Source of the DNA: Alectryocaccobium sp964389285
GTDB taxonomy: Bacteria > Bacillota > Clostridia > Lachnospirales > Lachnospiraceae
Length of the DNA stretch: 13,439 nt
Direction of reading: 5' to 3'
Assembly (NCBI GenBank): GCA_964389285.1
Contig: CAYMCZ010000019.1
Span: forward strand, 1-13,439
Part shown: positions 1 through 6,587 of the stretch, piece by piece
Position numbering within the stretch: the stretch's first letter is position 1
How the letters are laid out: each line of letters opens with the position of its first letter
Made by a program: the position numbers and the translations under genes
Notes under the pieces: generated by a model
The model's database searches: none
Told to the model about the DNA's origin: nothing
Seen by the model: only the letters and a program-made list of their open reading frames with translations

Positions 1-260
1 GCCGGGGAGTCAGCGGTGCCCTGTACCTGCAATCCGCTACAGCAGGGGTGATGCCGATCCGAGGGACAGTTTGTTGCGGAGCTGCCTCATATAAGTGGCG
101 TTGAAGCCCGGGTCTTACGCAACAGAAACTCATGAACCGTGTCAGGGCAGGAATGCAGCAGCACTAAGTGAGACCTTCTGTGTGACGTGAGGGTGCCTGA
201 GCCGAGCAAACTGTATGAGTAACGTCCGTGACAATGTTTCGACGTGAGGCGCACGGTTTT
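1..260 (+). ncRNA. ffs: Signal recognition particle RNA, large bacterial type (5' end cut off)
   Basis: This is the RNA scaffold of the signal recognition particle, which binds Ffh and directs membrane and secreted proteins to the Sec translocon. The Ffh-binding helix 8 is clear at about 139-166: GTCAGG, a GGAA-type tetraloop, then GCAGCAGCACTAAG. The 5' part (about 10-55, with the GGTGCCCTGTA segment) matches the Alu domain found in Firmicutes with the large SRP RNA. The 3' end GCGCACGG (249-256) should pair with a CCGTGC-like 5' end that lies just before the window, so perhaps 6-10 bases are missing. A run of six T (257-262) directly follows and probably completes an intrinsic terminator. 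The gene points toward tadA, which is on the other strand. The exact 3' end is an estimate. Confidence 0.93.
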
Positions 261-283
261 TTATGTCTTTATTTGATTTTATC

Positions 284-775
284 TCATTCGGCTTCCGTTT
301 GCAAAGCCTTCCTTTCTTTTTCCCTTGCGCGCAGTTCCTGAAAAAAGGATTTGAGCAGCGCACTGCATTCTTCCTCAAGCAAACCCGTTTCCATTTCGAC
401 TTTGTGATTGAATCCGTCGTTCTGAAGAATATTCATGACGGAACCGGCGCAGCCTGCCTTTGGATTCATGGCTCCTATATAAACCTTATCCATACGTGAC
501 TGCACCAAAGCACCGGAGCACATCTGACACGGTTCAAGCGTCACATACATTGTACAGCCTTCAAGCCTCCAGTCCCCCGTTTTTTTGGAAGCTTTTTTTA
601 TGGCGATAAGCTCGGCATGCGAGAGGGTATTTTTATCCGTATTGCGCCTGTTATAACCCCTTGCTATGATCTTTCCGTCGCAGACAATCACACATCCTAT
701 GGGAACCTCTCCCAAAGCTTTGGCTTTTTTTGCCTGATTTACGGCAGCTTTCATAAATCTTTCATTTTCATTCAT
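284..775 (-). CDS. tadA: tRNA-specific adenosine deaminase TadA
   Basis: TadA converts adenosine 34 to inosine in the anticodon of tRNA-Arg(ACG), so that one tRNA reads several CGN codons; it acts as a cytosolic homodimer. The 163-residue protein has the cytidine/deoxycytidylate deaminase zinc site complete: His53 and the proton-shuttle Glu55 in HAE, then Cys83 and Cys86 in PCQMC. EVPIGCVIV (23-31) is the usual core strand, and length is normal for the family. The ATG at 775 lies inside the end of the upstream GTPase fusion gene (8-bp overlap) with only a weak ribosome site, so translation is probably coupled to that gene. An ATG seven codons later is possible, but the MNENERF start fits the family better. 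Its stop is about 20 bases from the convergent SRP RNA terminator. Confidence 0.96.
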   Translation of the reverse strand: MNENERFMKAAVNQAKKAKALGEVPIGCVIVCDGKIIARGYNRRNTDKNTLSHAELIAIKKASKKTGDWRLEGCTMYVTLEPCQMCSGALVQSRMDKVYIGAMNPKAGCAGSVMNILQNDGFNHKVEMETGLLEEECSALLKSFFQELRAREKERKALQTEAE

Positions 776-3461
776 CTATAGCGTCTTTCACTTCCTGAGA
801 TATTATTTCACCTATTGTAGAACGTCCTTCGTTCTGCGTTCCCATATAATCTTCTTTTATCTGCGCCCTTTCCCGCGCCACGGCCTCATACAGTCCCGCA
901 GCAGAAAGCCTTGACGCGCCTTCGCCCAGTATAATCATCTGCTCAAGCGCGTCCGAAGTGGCTACCGTGACCTCATGTTTTTTCGCGATCTCATGCACGG
1001 TTTTTTCTATATACTGATCTGCCGTCTCGGACTGCTTTGTGTAAACAACGAAAATATTGTGATGCCTTATGACTTCTCTCGTACCGCCGGGCACCTTATA
1101 AGCGTCAAATACAAGTATCAGCTCTCCGTCTTTCGTTCCGTGATAATCACAGAGAATATCTATAAGCTTATCCCTTGCGGCTCCGATATCCGCCTCTGCC
1201 AGATTTTTCAGTTCTTCCCATGCAAATATTATATTATATCCATCCACGAGCAGATAATCACTGCCTTTTATTTTCGGTTTTCCGGCTTTATATATAGCGG
1301 GATCACTTAAAATGCCGGGCTTTTTGTTTCTGTTTTTCCAGCCCGGACGGTGAGCCGCCCGGTTTTTTGAACCGTAAGTTTTTTCAAAAATTTCCTTTAG
1401 TTCATTTTCGGATGCAATCCTTTTTTTAACCGCTTCCTTGAAATCTTCCTCCCTCTCCTGTCCGGCTGCCGGCATATTGCGGACTGTCAAAACAGGCTCT
1501 TTTGTCACGGGAAGCAAATCATCGGCAGCTTCGACATGCATTTTTTCTTTTACATTATACCACGGAACTATTATCCCCGCACCATGCGAACAAAAAACCG
1601 AAAAAGACGGGTTCTCCGTGTCGGCGGCAGGATCATATCCTATGTTTTCCATTACTTCTTCTGCATTATGACAGGGCTCGTAGCCCTTAAACGTACAGAA
1701 CAGCCTCCCCTCTCCCGAGGTATAGACAGTGACCTGCTCCTGATAAGAACCGAGCCCTGATGCAGGGGCGGATCCTTTGATAATAGTGATTCCGTTTAAA
1801 ACTTCGGGAGGCTCAATACGCGCTCCCATCTGATCCAAGTCATACAGCGCTCTGCCGGTAACGCTTTCCGGCACGTTCAAAACAAAATCGAAGTATGGCT
1901 CAAGCAGCACGCTGACCGCTTCCATCAAACCCTGCCTTATCGCCCTGAACGCCGCCTGCCTGAAATCACCACTCTCCGTGTGCTTTTCATGAGCTCTGCC
2001 GCTTATAAGGGAGATTTTCATATCGGTAAGCTCGGAGCCGGTCAGAACTCCGGTATGTGTCTTTTCATGAAAATGAGCCATAACGAGCCTTTGCCAGTGA
2101 GGATCCAGATAGTCCCTGTGGCAGGCATTTTCAAACTTTATGCCGCTGCCCGCGGGAAGCGGCTCCATTTTTACATGAACCTCGGCATAATGGCGCAGCG
2201 GTTCGAAATGTCCGACTCCTTCAACCGTGTTTTTTATGGTTTCTTTATAAACGACGGTCCGCGACCCGAATTCTATATTAATTCCGAACCGTTCTTTCAT
2301 CTGTCTTTGTACGACTTCCATCTGTACGCGCCCCATGAGCTGAATCGATATCCGCCCGGTTTTTTCGGAAAACCTTATATGAAGCTTCGGTTCTTCTTCC
2401 TCGAGCAGCTTCAGGGCTTCAAGCACCTTTATTGTTTCGGTTTTTTCATCATTTATGATCTCATAAGTCAGTATAGGCTCAACCATAAAAGAGATATTTT
2501 CATCATCTTTTCCGAGAACATCTCCCGCCCTGATCCCCGAAAGCCCCGTTACGGCGCATACGCTTCCCGAATGAGCAGCCTGTGCGTTTTCAAAGCGCTC
2601 TCCCGAATAGAGTCTGATCTGCTCCGGTTTTTCATTATATGAAACTCCGTTTTTTTCATATATGATCGGCATTTTTACTTTAAGAATCCCGCCTGTTATC
2701 TTCATCCACGCAAGCCTTGCACCCTTATTGTCTCTTGAAATCTTGTATATCATGGCGGAGAAGCTGTCCGGGTAACTGTCCGGAATCATATATTTATCAA
2801 TGCACTCCAAAAGTCCGGCTATCCCTTCCCCCTTTAGGGCGGAGCCGAAAAGCACGGGAAATATTTTCCGCGATCTGATCTGCAGCGCTATTGTTTTGTC
2901 GTCGGCTTTTTCACCTTGCAAAAACCTTTCCAAAAGATCTTCGCCTGAAAGCGCGATCTGCTCATAAAAATCATCACTTTCCCGGCCCGTTCCGAAGTCG
3001 ATACAGGAAGTGCTGAGTTTGTTTTTGAGTTCTTCAAATAATTGTTCTTTGTCGGCATCCGGACGGTCCATTTTATTGACAAAAATAAAAACCGGCACGC
3101 CGTAGTGTTCCAGCATTTTCCACAGAAGTGTCGTGTGTCCGGTTACGCCGTCCGCCGCGCTGATCAGCAAAATACAGTAATCCAGGATTCGCAGCGTTCT
3201 TTCGGTCTCCGGCGTAAGTTCCCCGTGTCCCGGCGTATCTATAAGCGTATATGTTCTGTTTTCTTTTATTATCCTTGCCTGTTTGGAAAATATGGTTATG
3301 CCGCGGTCGCGCTCCATCGGGTCGTTGTCCAGAAAGGCATTTTGATGATCGACCCTGCCGAGCTTTCTGATCATACCGCTGTTAAATAATATTCCTTCCG
3401 TAAGAGTAGTCTTTCCGGCATCCACATGCGCCAGAAAACCTACAGTAATATTGGATTTCAT
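768..3461 (-). CDS. TetM/EF-G-like translational GTPase fused to a C-terminal YacP/Rae1 NYN nuclease domain
   Basis: Residues 1 to about 660 are a translational GTPase of the ribosomal-protection (TetM/TetO) branch of the EF-G family. G motifs are intact: AHVDAGKTT (11-19), RGITI (53-57), DTPGH with catalytic His79 (75-79), NKMD (129-132) and GSAL (206-209). Domains II, III, IV and V follow. A basic, charged linker (about 663-733) leads into a NYN/PIN-like domain (735-870) matching YacP/Rae1, the endonuclease that cuts mRNA in the ribosomal A site in Bacillus. It shows LLVDGYNII (Asp740), VFDAY (Asp786), SETADQYIE (Asp816) and TSD (Asp837) as likely acidic metal ligands. At 897 residues it is far longer than TetM (about 640) or YacP (about 170). 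The TetM loop-tip sequence is absent at 487-501, so tetracycline resistance cannot be assumed. The start has a GGAGGAG site (3465-3471). It overlaps tadA by 8 bp. The domain call is firm; the role is inferred. Confidence 0.9.
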   Translation of the reverse strand: MKSNITVGFLAHVDAGKTTLTEGILFNSGMIRKLGRVDHQNAFLDNDPMERDRGITIFSKQARIIKENRTYTLIDTPGHGELTPETERTLRILDYCILLISAADGVTGHTTLLWKMLEHYGVPVFIFVNKMDRPDADKEQLFEELKNKLSTSCIDFGTGRESDDFYEQIALSGEDLLERFLQGEKADDKTIALQIRSRKIFPVLFGSALKGEGIAGLLECIDKYMIPDSYPDSFSAMIYKISRDNKGARLAWMKITGGILKVKMPIIYEKNGVSYNEKPEQIRLYSGERFENAQAAHSGSVCAVTGLSGIRAGDVLGKDDENISFMVEPILTYEIINDEKTETIKVLEALKLLEEEEPKLHIRFSEKTGRISIQLMGRVQMEVVQRQMKERFGINIEFGSRTVVYKETIKNTVEGVGHFEPLRHYAEVHVKMEPLPAGSGIKFENACHRDYLDPHWQRLVMAHFHEKTHTGVLTGSELTDMKISLISGRAHEKHTESGDFRQAAFRAIRQGLMEAVSVLLEPYFDFVLNVPESVTGRALYDLDQMGARIEPPEVLNGITIIKGSAPASGLGSYQEQVTVYTSGEGRLFCTFKGYEPCHNAEEVMENIGYDPAADTENPSFSVFCSHGAGIIVPWYNVKEKMHVEAADDLLPVTKEPVLTVRNMPAAGQEREEDFKEAVKKRIASENELKEIFEKTYGSKNRAAHRPGWKNRNKKPGILSDPAIYKAGKPKIKGSDYLLVDGYNIIFAWEELKNLAEADIGAARDKLIDILCDYHGTKDGELILVFDAYKVPGGTREVIRHHNIFVVYTKQSETADQYIEKTVHEIAKKHEVTVATSDALEQMIILGEGASRLSAAGLYEAVARERAQIKEDYMGTQNEGRSTIGEIISQEVKDAIDE

Positions 3462-3492
3462 ATACTCCTCCGAAACACCGGTTTTGTGTTAT

Positions 3493-3521
3493 ATAATATA
3501 TGATAAAAACTATTCACGCAA
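3493..3521 (-). promoter_or_regulatory. Sigma-A-type promoter for the GTPase/nuclease-tadA pair
   Basis: Reading the minus strand, a -35 box TTGCGT (3516-3521) and a -10 box TATTAT (3493-3498) are separated by exactly 17 bases. They lie about 30-60 bases upstream of the fusion gene's start codon. The leader is short and contains a small AACAC/GTGTT inverted repeat just before the ribosome site. This is called from consensus match only. Confidence 0.6.
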
Positions 3522-3605
3522 GAGTCTGCACCAAAGCCTGCTTCTATATGATTATGCAACTTTCCCCCTTGATTTATGGATAATCTTATGAGAAAATATT
3601 TTAAA

Positions 3606-3648
3606 ACAAACCGGCGCACGGAACAATAGGTGTCACCTGCGCCGTTGT
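3606..3648 (+). promoter_or_regulatory. Nested inverted repeat upstream of the Fe-S scaffold gene (possible operator or leader hairpin)
   Basis: A perfect 7-bp inverted repeat CGGCGCA (3612-3618) / TGCGCCG (3638-3644) is extended outward, after a two-base bulge, by ACAA (3606-3609) / TTGT (3645-3648). Within the interval there is a separate perfect odd palindrome AGGTGTCACCT (3628-3638) that shares its last base with the outer right arm. The structure ends 34 bases before the scaffold start codon. I could not place a convincing -35/-10 pair for this direction, so whether it is transcribed (hairpin) or bound as DNA (operator) is open. Confidence 0.45.
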
Positions 3649-3682
3649 ATTTAAGAGACGGTTTTTAGAAAGGAGTTCATTA

Positions 3683-4375
3683 ATGATCTATGCCAAAGAA
3701 GTAGAATTAATGTGTCCGGTTCATCAGGGCGCGCGTCACGGCGCGGCTCCGATCCCGGAAGAAGCAAAATGGGTTAAAGTTAAAAACGTCGAAGATATCT
3801 CCGGCCTTACGCACGGCATTGGCTGGTGTGCGCCTCAGCAGGGCGGCTGCAAGCTTACTCTTAACGTAAAAGACGGCATCATCCAGGAGGCTCTCGTTGA
3901 GACTATCGGCTGCTCCGGCATGACGCATTCCGCAGCTATGGCTTCCGAGATCCTTCCCGGACTTACCGTAATGGAAGCACTCAACACAGACCTTGTATGC
4001 GATGCCATAAACACTGCCATGAGAGAATTATTCCTCCAGATCGTCTACGGTCGTTCACAGAGCGCGTTCTCGGAAGGCGGTCTTGCCGTCGGCGCCGGAC
4101 TCGAAGATCTCGGAAAAGGACTTCGCTCACAGGTCGGAACCATGTACGGAACACTGAAAAAAGGCCCCCGCTATCTTGAAATGGCCGAAGGCTATGTGAC
4201 CGGTATCGCGCTTGACGAAGACGACGAGATCATAGGTTATCAGTTCATCAACTTCGGAAGAATGATGGACTTCATAAAAAATGGTGATGATCCTGCCACG
4301 GCCATGGATAAAGCCAAAGGTCAGTACGGACGGGTTGCGGATGCTGTAAAGATCATAGATCCAAGGAAAGAGTAA
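3683..4375 (+). CDS. NifU/IscU-like iron-sulfur cluster assembly scaffold protein
   Basis: The 230-residue protein resembles the NifU N-terminal/IscU family, which holds nascent Fe-S clusters supplied by a cysteine desulfurase. The core LTLNVKDGIIQEALVETIGCSG (58-79) aligns by eye with the IscU stretch leading to its second cluster cysteine; Cys77 in GCSGMTHSAAMASE matches that position. Cys49 and Cys56 in the GWCAPQQGGC segment are candidates for the first ligand. The third IscU ligand is not obvious: Cys106 lies in VCDAIN, and the region after it differs from IscU. An N-terminal extension carries Cys11, His14 and His19. The C-terminal half (about 165-230) is also longer than in IscU. ATG at 3683 has a strong AAAGGAG site (3669-3675). 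The gene is followed 12 bases later by the GGGtGRT gene, with which it is probably co-transcribed. No desulfurase gene is in view. Confidence 0.82.
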   Translation: MIYAKEVELMCPVHQGARHGAAPIPEEAKWVKVKNVEDISGLTHGIGWCAPQQGGCKLTLNVKDGIIQEALVETIGCSGMTHSAAMASEILPGLTVMEALNTDLVCDAINTAMRELFLQIVYGRSQSAFSEGGLAVGAGLEDLGKGLRSQVGTMYGTLKKGPRYLEMAEGYVTGIALDEDDEIIGYQFINFGRMMDFIKNGDDPATAMDKAKGQYGRVADAVKIIDPRKE

Positions 4376-4387
4376 GGCGGACCGGAA

Positions 4388-5407
4388 ATGGCTTTATTTG
4401 AATCATACGAAAGAAGAGAAAAACAGATCCTGGCAAAGCTCGCAGAGTACGGCATCAGCTCAATAGAAGAAGCTGCCGAGATTACGAAAGCCGCAGGACT
4501 GGATGTATATAAAATGGTAGAAGGAATTCAGCCTATCTGCTTTGAAAATGCTAAATGGGCATATACCGTAGGCGCGGCTATCGCCATCAAAAAAGACTGC
4601 AGACGCGCCGCAGACGCAGCTGCCGCAATTGGCGAAGGCCTTCAGTCATTCTGTATTCCGGGCTCAGTTGCCGACCAGAGAAAAGTAGGAATCGGGCACG
4701 GAAATTTAGGCAAAATGCTCCTTGAAGAAGACACCGAATGTTTCGCCTTCCTTGCGGGACATGAGTCATTTGCCGCTGCGGAAGGTGCTATCGGCATCGC
4801 CGAGAAAGCAAACAAAGTCCGCAAGCAGCCCCTGCGCGTCATCCTTAACGGTCTCGGGAAAGACGCTGCACAGATCATATCACGCATCAACGGATTTACC
4901 CATGTTGAAACGGAATATGATTACTATACCGGAGAATTAAAAGAAGTCTCCAGAAAATGTTACTCCAAAAATTCTGACAGCCCCAGAGCTAAAGTCAACT
5001 GCTATGGCGCAAACGATGTTCAGGAAGGCGTTGCCATCATGTGGAAAGAAGATGTTGACGTTTCCATAACGGGAAACTCAACCAATCCCACCCGTTTTCA
5101 GCACCCTGTAGCGGCTACATATAAAAAAGAATGCGTCCTCAAAGGCAAAAAATACTTTTCCGTTGCTTCCGGCGGCGGAACCGGACGTACGCTTCACCCC
5201 GACAACATGGCTGCAGGCCCCGCTTCATACGGCATGACGGATACCATGGGACGTATGCATTCGGACGCTCAGTTCGCCGGCTCATCCTCGGTTCCCGCTC
5301 ACGTAGAGATGATGGGACTTATCGGCGCGGGCAACAACCCGATGGTAGGTATGACGGTTGCTGTCGCCGTTGCGATCGAAGAAGCCGCTTCGGCAGGCCG
5401 ATTCTGA
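4388..5407 (+). CDS. GGGtGRT-family protein of unknown function
   Basis: This 339-residue soluble protein has the family's naming motif SGGGTGRT at 261-268. The motif is followed by conserved-looking glycine-rich and histidine-containing segments: LHPDNMAAGP (269-278), GRMHSDAQFAGSSS (288-301) and a C-terminal GAGNNPMVGMTVAVAVAIEE-type helix. Cysteines are scattered (51, 71, 89, 118, 191, 205, 249) with no CxxC pair, so a stable cluster site cannot be claimed from sequence. No signal peptide or true membrane span is evident; the alanine-rich helices look soluble. The gene begins 12 bases after the Fe-S scaffold gene with a modest AAGGCGG-like site. That constant-looking pairing suggests a shared role in Fe-S or metal metabolism, but the family has no function I can state. 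Transcription probably ends at the inverted repeat just downstream. Confidence 0.85.
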   Translation: MALFESYERREKQILAKLAEYGISSIEEAAEITKAAGLDVYKMVEGIQPICFENAKWAYTVGAAIAIKKDCRRAADAAAAIGEGLQSFCIPGSVADQRKVGIGHGNLGKMLLEEDTECFAFLAGHESFAAAEGAIGIAEKANKVRKQPLRVILNGLGKDAAQIISRINGFTHVETEYDYYTGELKEVSRKCYSKNSDSPRAKVNCYGANDVQEGVAIMWKEDVDVSITGNSTNPTRFQHPVAATYKKECVLKGKKYFSVASGGGTGRTLHPDNMAAGPASYGMTDTMGRMHSDAQFAGSSSVPAHVEMMGLIGAGNNPMVGMTVAVAVAIEEAASAGRF

Positions 5408-5436
5408 AAACGACCCGATAAATTGACAAACTTATA

Positions 5437-5503
5437 AAGCGGGCTGTCGCCGTATGCTTAACGGAAGATTATTCACGAGAAAGCATATCTCGACAGCCCG
5501 CTT
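5437..5503. terminator. Long hairpin between convergent genes, probable bidirectional terminator
   Basis: AAGCGGGCTGTCG (5437-5449) is repeated perfectly inverted as CGACAGCCCGCTT (5491-5503). A second, inner 7-bp pair TATGCTT (5453-5459) / AAGCATA (5481-5487) continues the stem after a 3x3 internal loop, leaving a loop of about 21 bases. It sits 29 bases after the GGGtGRT stop and 8 bases from the stop of the convergent membrane gene. Flanking T-runs are weak on both sides, so a terminator role comes mainly from position and stem stability. Confidence 0.65.
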
Positions 5504-5511
5504 ATTATGTA

Positions 5512-6036
5512 TCAATCCTTTCTTTTACGCGCATTTATCCAAGCCGTCGTGAGGACTCCGCAAATCAGCGCCGATCCCATCCCTATAAAAAGCGAAGGCG
5601 CGGCAAAGCCTACATGCTCGTAAAACCCGTGACAGCCGAATATGGTAGCTACCGCCGCAAAGATCAAAGGCGGCGTATTTACGGGAGTCTTTCCCAAAAG
5701 GTGCAGATGTACATATAAAAGCAATATCGTAACCACGCAGTCACTCACACCTCTTGCGAGTACATAGTTCGTTATGCCCAAATGCATAAAAATGTCCGTA
5801 CCGGTCCAATACAGCCAGGCCCATCCGTAGCCGCAGGCAAAACTGAAAATATACTTGGGCAGGTTTTTCGGATTACATCCTGTAATAATCGTCATAAAAT
5901 AACCCACGTAGAAACACCACAGATAACCGCTTATCGCCGGAAACGCCGCATATACTATGCCCGCGATACCGAAAACGATACCTGCCGTCAGAGCTCCGAT
6001 ACCCTTATACTTATCCCAGAACTTTTCAGGCTTCAT
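5512..6036 (-). CDS. Small multi-pass membrane protein, DUF1097-like
   Basis: The 174-residue product is very hydrophobic, with about five or six likely membrane spans (roughly 12-32, 33-52, 60-78, 82-108, 120-135, 145-165) and a positively charged C-terminus (NARKRKD). Composition, length and the aromatic/glycine-rich pattern around GYGWAWLYWTG resemble DUF1097 proteins such as YcdZ, but this is recognised by eye and is only moderately sure. The substrate is unknown. The reading frame extends upstream to a TTG at 6066, but ATG at 6036 is preceded by GGGAGAGG at good spacing and is the better start. It is separated by 74 bases from the gene upstream, so it may be read through from the long operon or have its own promoter; I see no clear boxes. 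Confidence 0.75.
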   Translation of the reverse strand: MKPEKFWDKYKGIGALTAGIVFGIAGIVYAAFPAISGYLWCFYVGYFMTIITGCNPKNLPKYIFSFACGYGWAWLYWTGTDIFMHLGITNYVLARGVSDCVVTILLLYVHLHLLGKTPVNTPPLIFAAVATIFGCHGFYEHVGFAAPSLFIGMGSALICGVLTTAWINARKRKD

Positions 6037-6110
6037 ATTTCCTCTCCCTTTAAACACCGTTCTCAATTAACGTCACGGATATCAACATTCGTGTATTGCA
6101 GCATGCTGAA

Positions 6111-6587
6111 TTATATTCTGTTTTTGTCGGCTATTGCCATAATTCCGGCTATTATCATCAGAATACCCGCTATTATAAACATCGCCGATACCGTTCCTTT
6201 CTGAAAGAAAAACAAAAGCACGCCGATGACTATAAGCAAAACGGCCCTGATACATTCGGGACACAGCATACTGTCATTCAGCGCCTTTGTCCTGTTAAAT
6301 CTCACAAGCCGTTGAATTCCGATTATTATCATGGCAATGGCAATTACAAAAAACAGAACGGCTATCATTAACCATCCGGCCAGAATAATCAGTATTCCCA
6401 GCACAAGAAGCAACACACCGAAAGGAATCATCATCATTAAAATGTTTATTATCCCAAATACAATAAAAACGATTCCTATGGCAATCGCGGCAAATAATAA
6501 AATACGGCTCTGCAGAATAATGCACAGCAACCCGAAAATAATATACATAATGCCCGCTGCCGTCGTCATGTTTTTAAATCTGTTCAT
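6111..6587 (-). CDS. HdeD-like (DUF308) small integral membrane protein
   Basis: A 158-residue, strongly hydrophobic protein with about six predicted spans (8-27, 29-50, 53-73, 74-92, 113-129, 133-152). The repeated pattern of isoleucine/glycine-rich hairpins is typical of the HdeD/DUF308 group, whose E. coli member is linked to acid stress; no specific activity is known here. A CPEC motif (Cys109, Cys112) lies in the loop just before span 5, which could bind metal or form a disulfide and is an unusual extra. The start overlaps the topB stop as ATGA (4 bp) and has a good AAGGAAGG site, so it is translationally coupled to topB. It seems to be the last gene of the long minus-strand operon or next to last. 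Confidence 0.8.
   Translation of the reverse strand: MNRFKNMTTAAGIMYIIFGLLCIILQSRILLFAAIAIGIVFIVFGIINILMMMIPFGVLLLVLGILIILAGWLMIAVLFFVIAIAMIIIGIQRLVRFNRTKALNDSMLCPECIRAVLLIVIGVLLFFFQKGTVSAMFIIAGILMIIAGIMAIADKNRI

Noticed and set aside
1980..2642. 220-residue plus-strand frame opposite the GTPase fusion
   Set aside because: It lies wholly within a well-supported gene, has no recognisable domain and no ribosome site; it is a shadow frame.
768..3461. Annotation as a tetracycline resistance gene
   Set aside because: The GTPase belongs to the broad TetM-like branch, but the drug-displacing loop is different and a nuclease domain is fused; the context is chromosomal housekeeping.
3569..3602. Promoter for the Fe-S scaffold gene
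   Set aside because: TTGATT and several A/T-rich hexamers exist but none has both a good -10 match and 16-18 base spacing, so no position is claimed.
6037..6110. Promoter for the DUF1097-like gene
   Set aside because: A TTGATA-like -35 can be picked out on the minus strand but no acceptable -10 lies at 16-18 bases.
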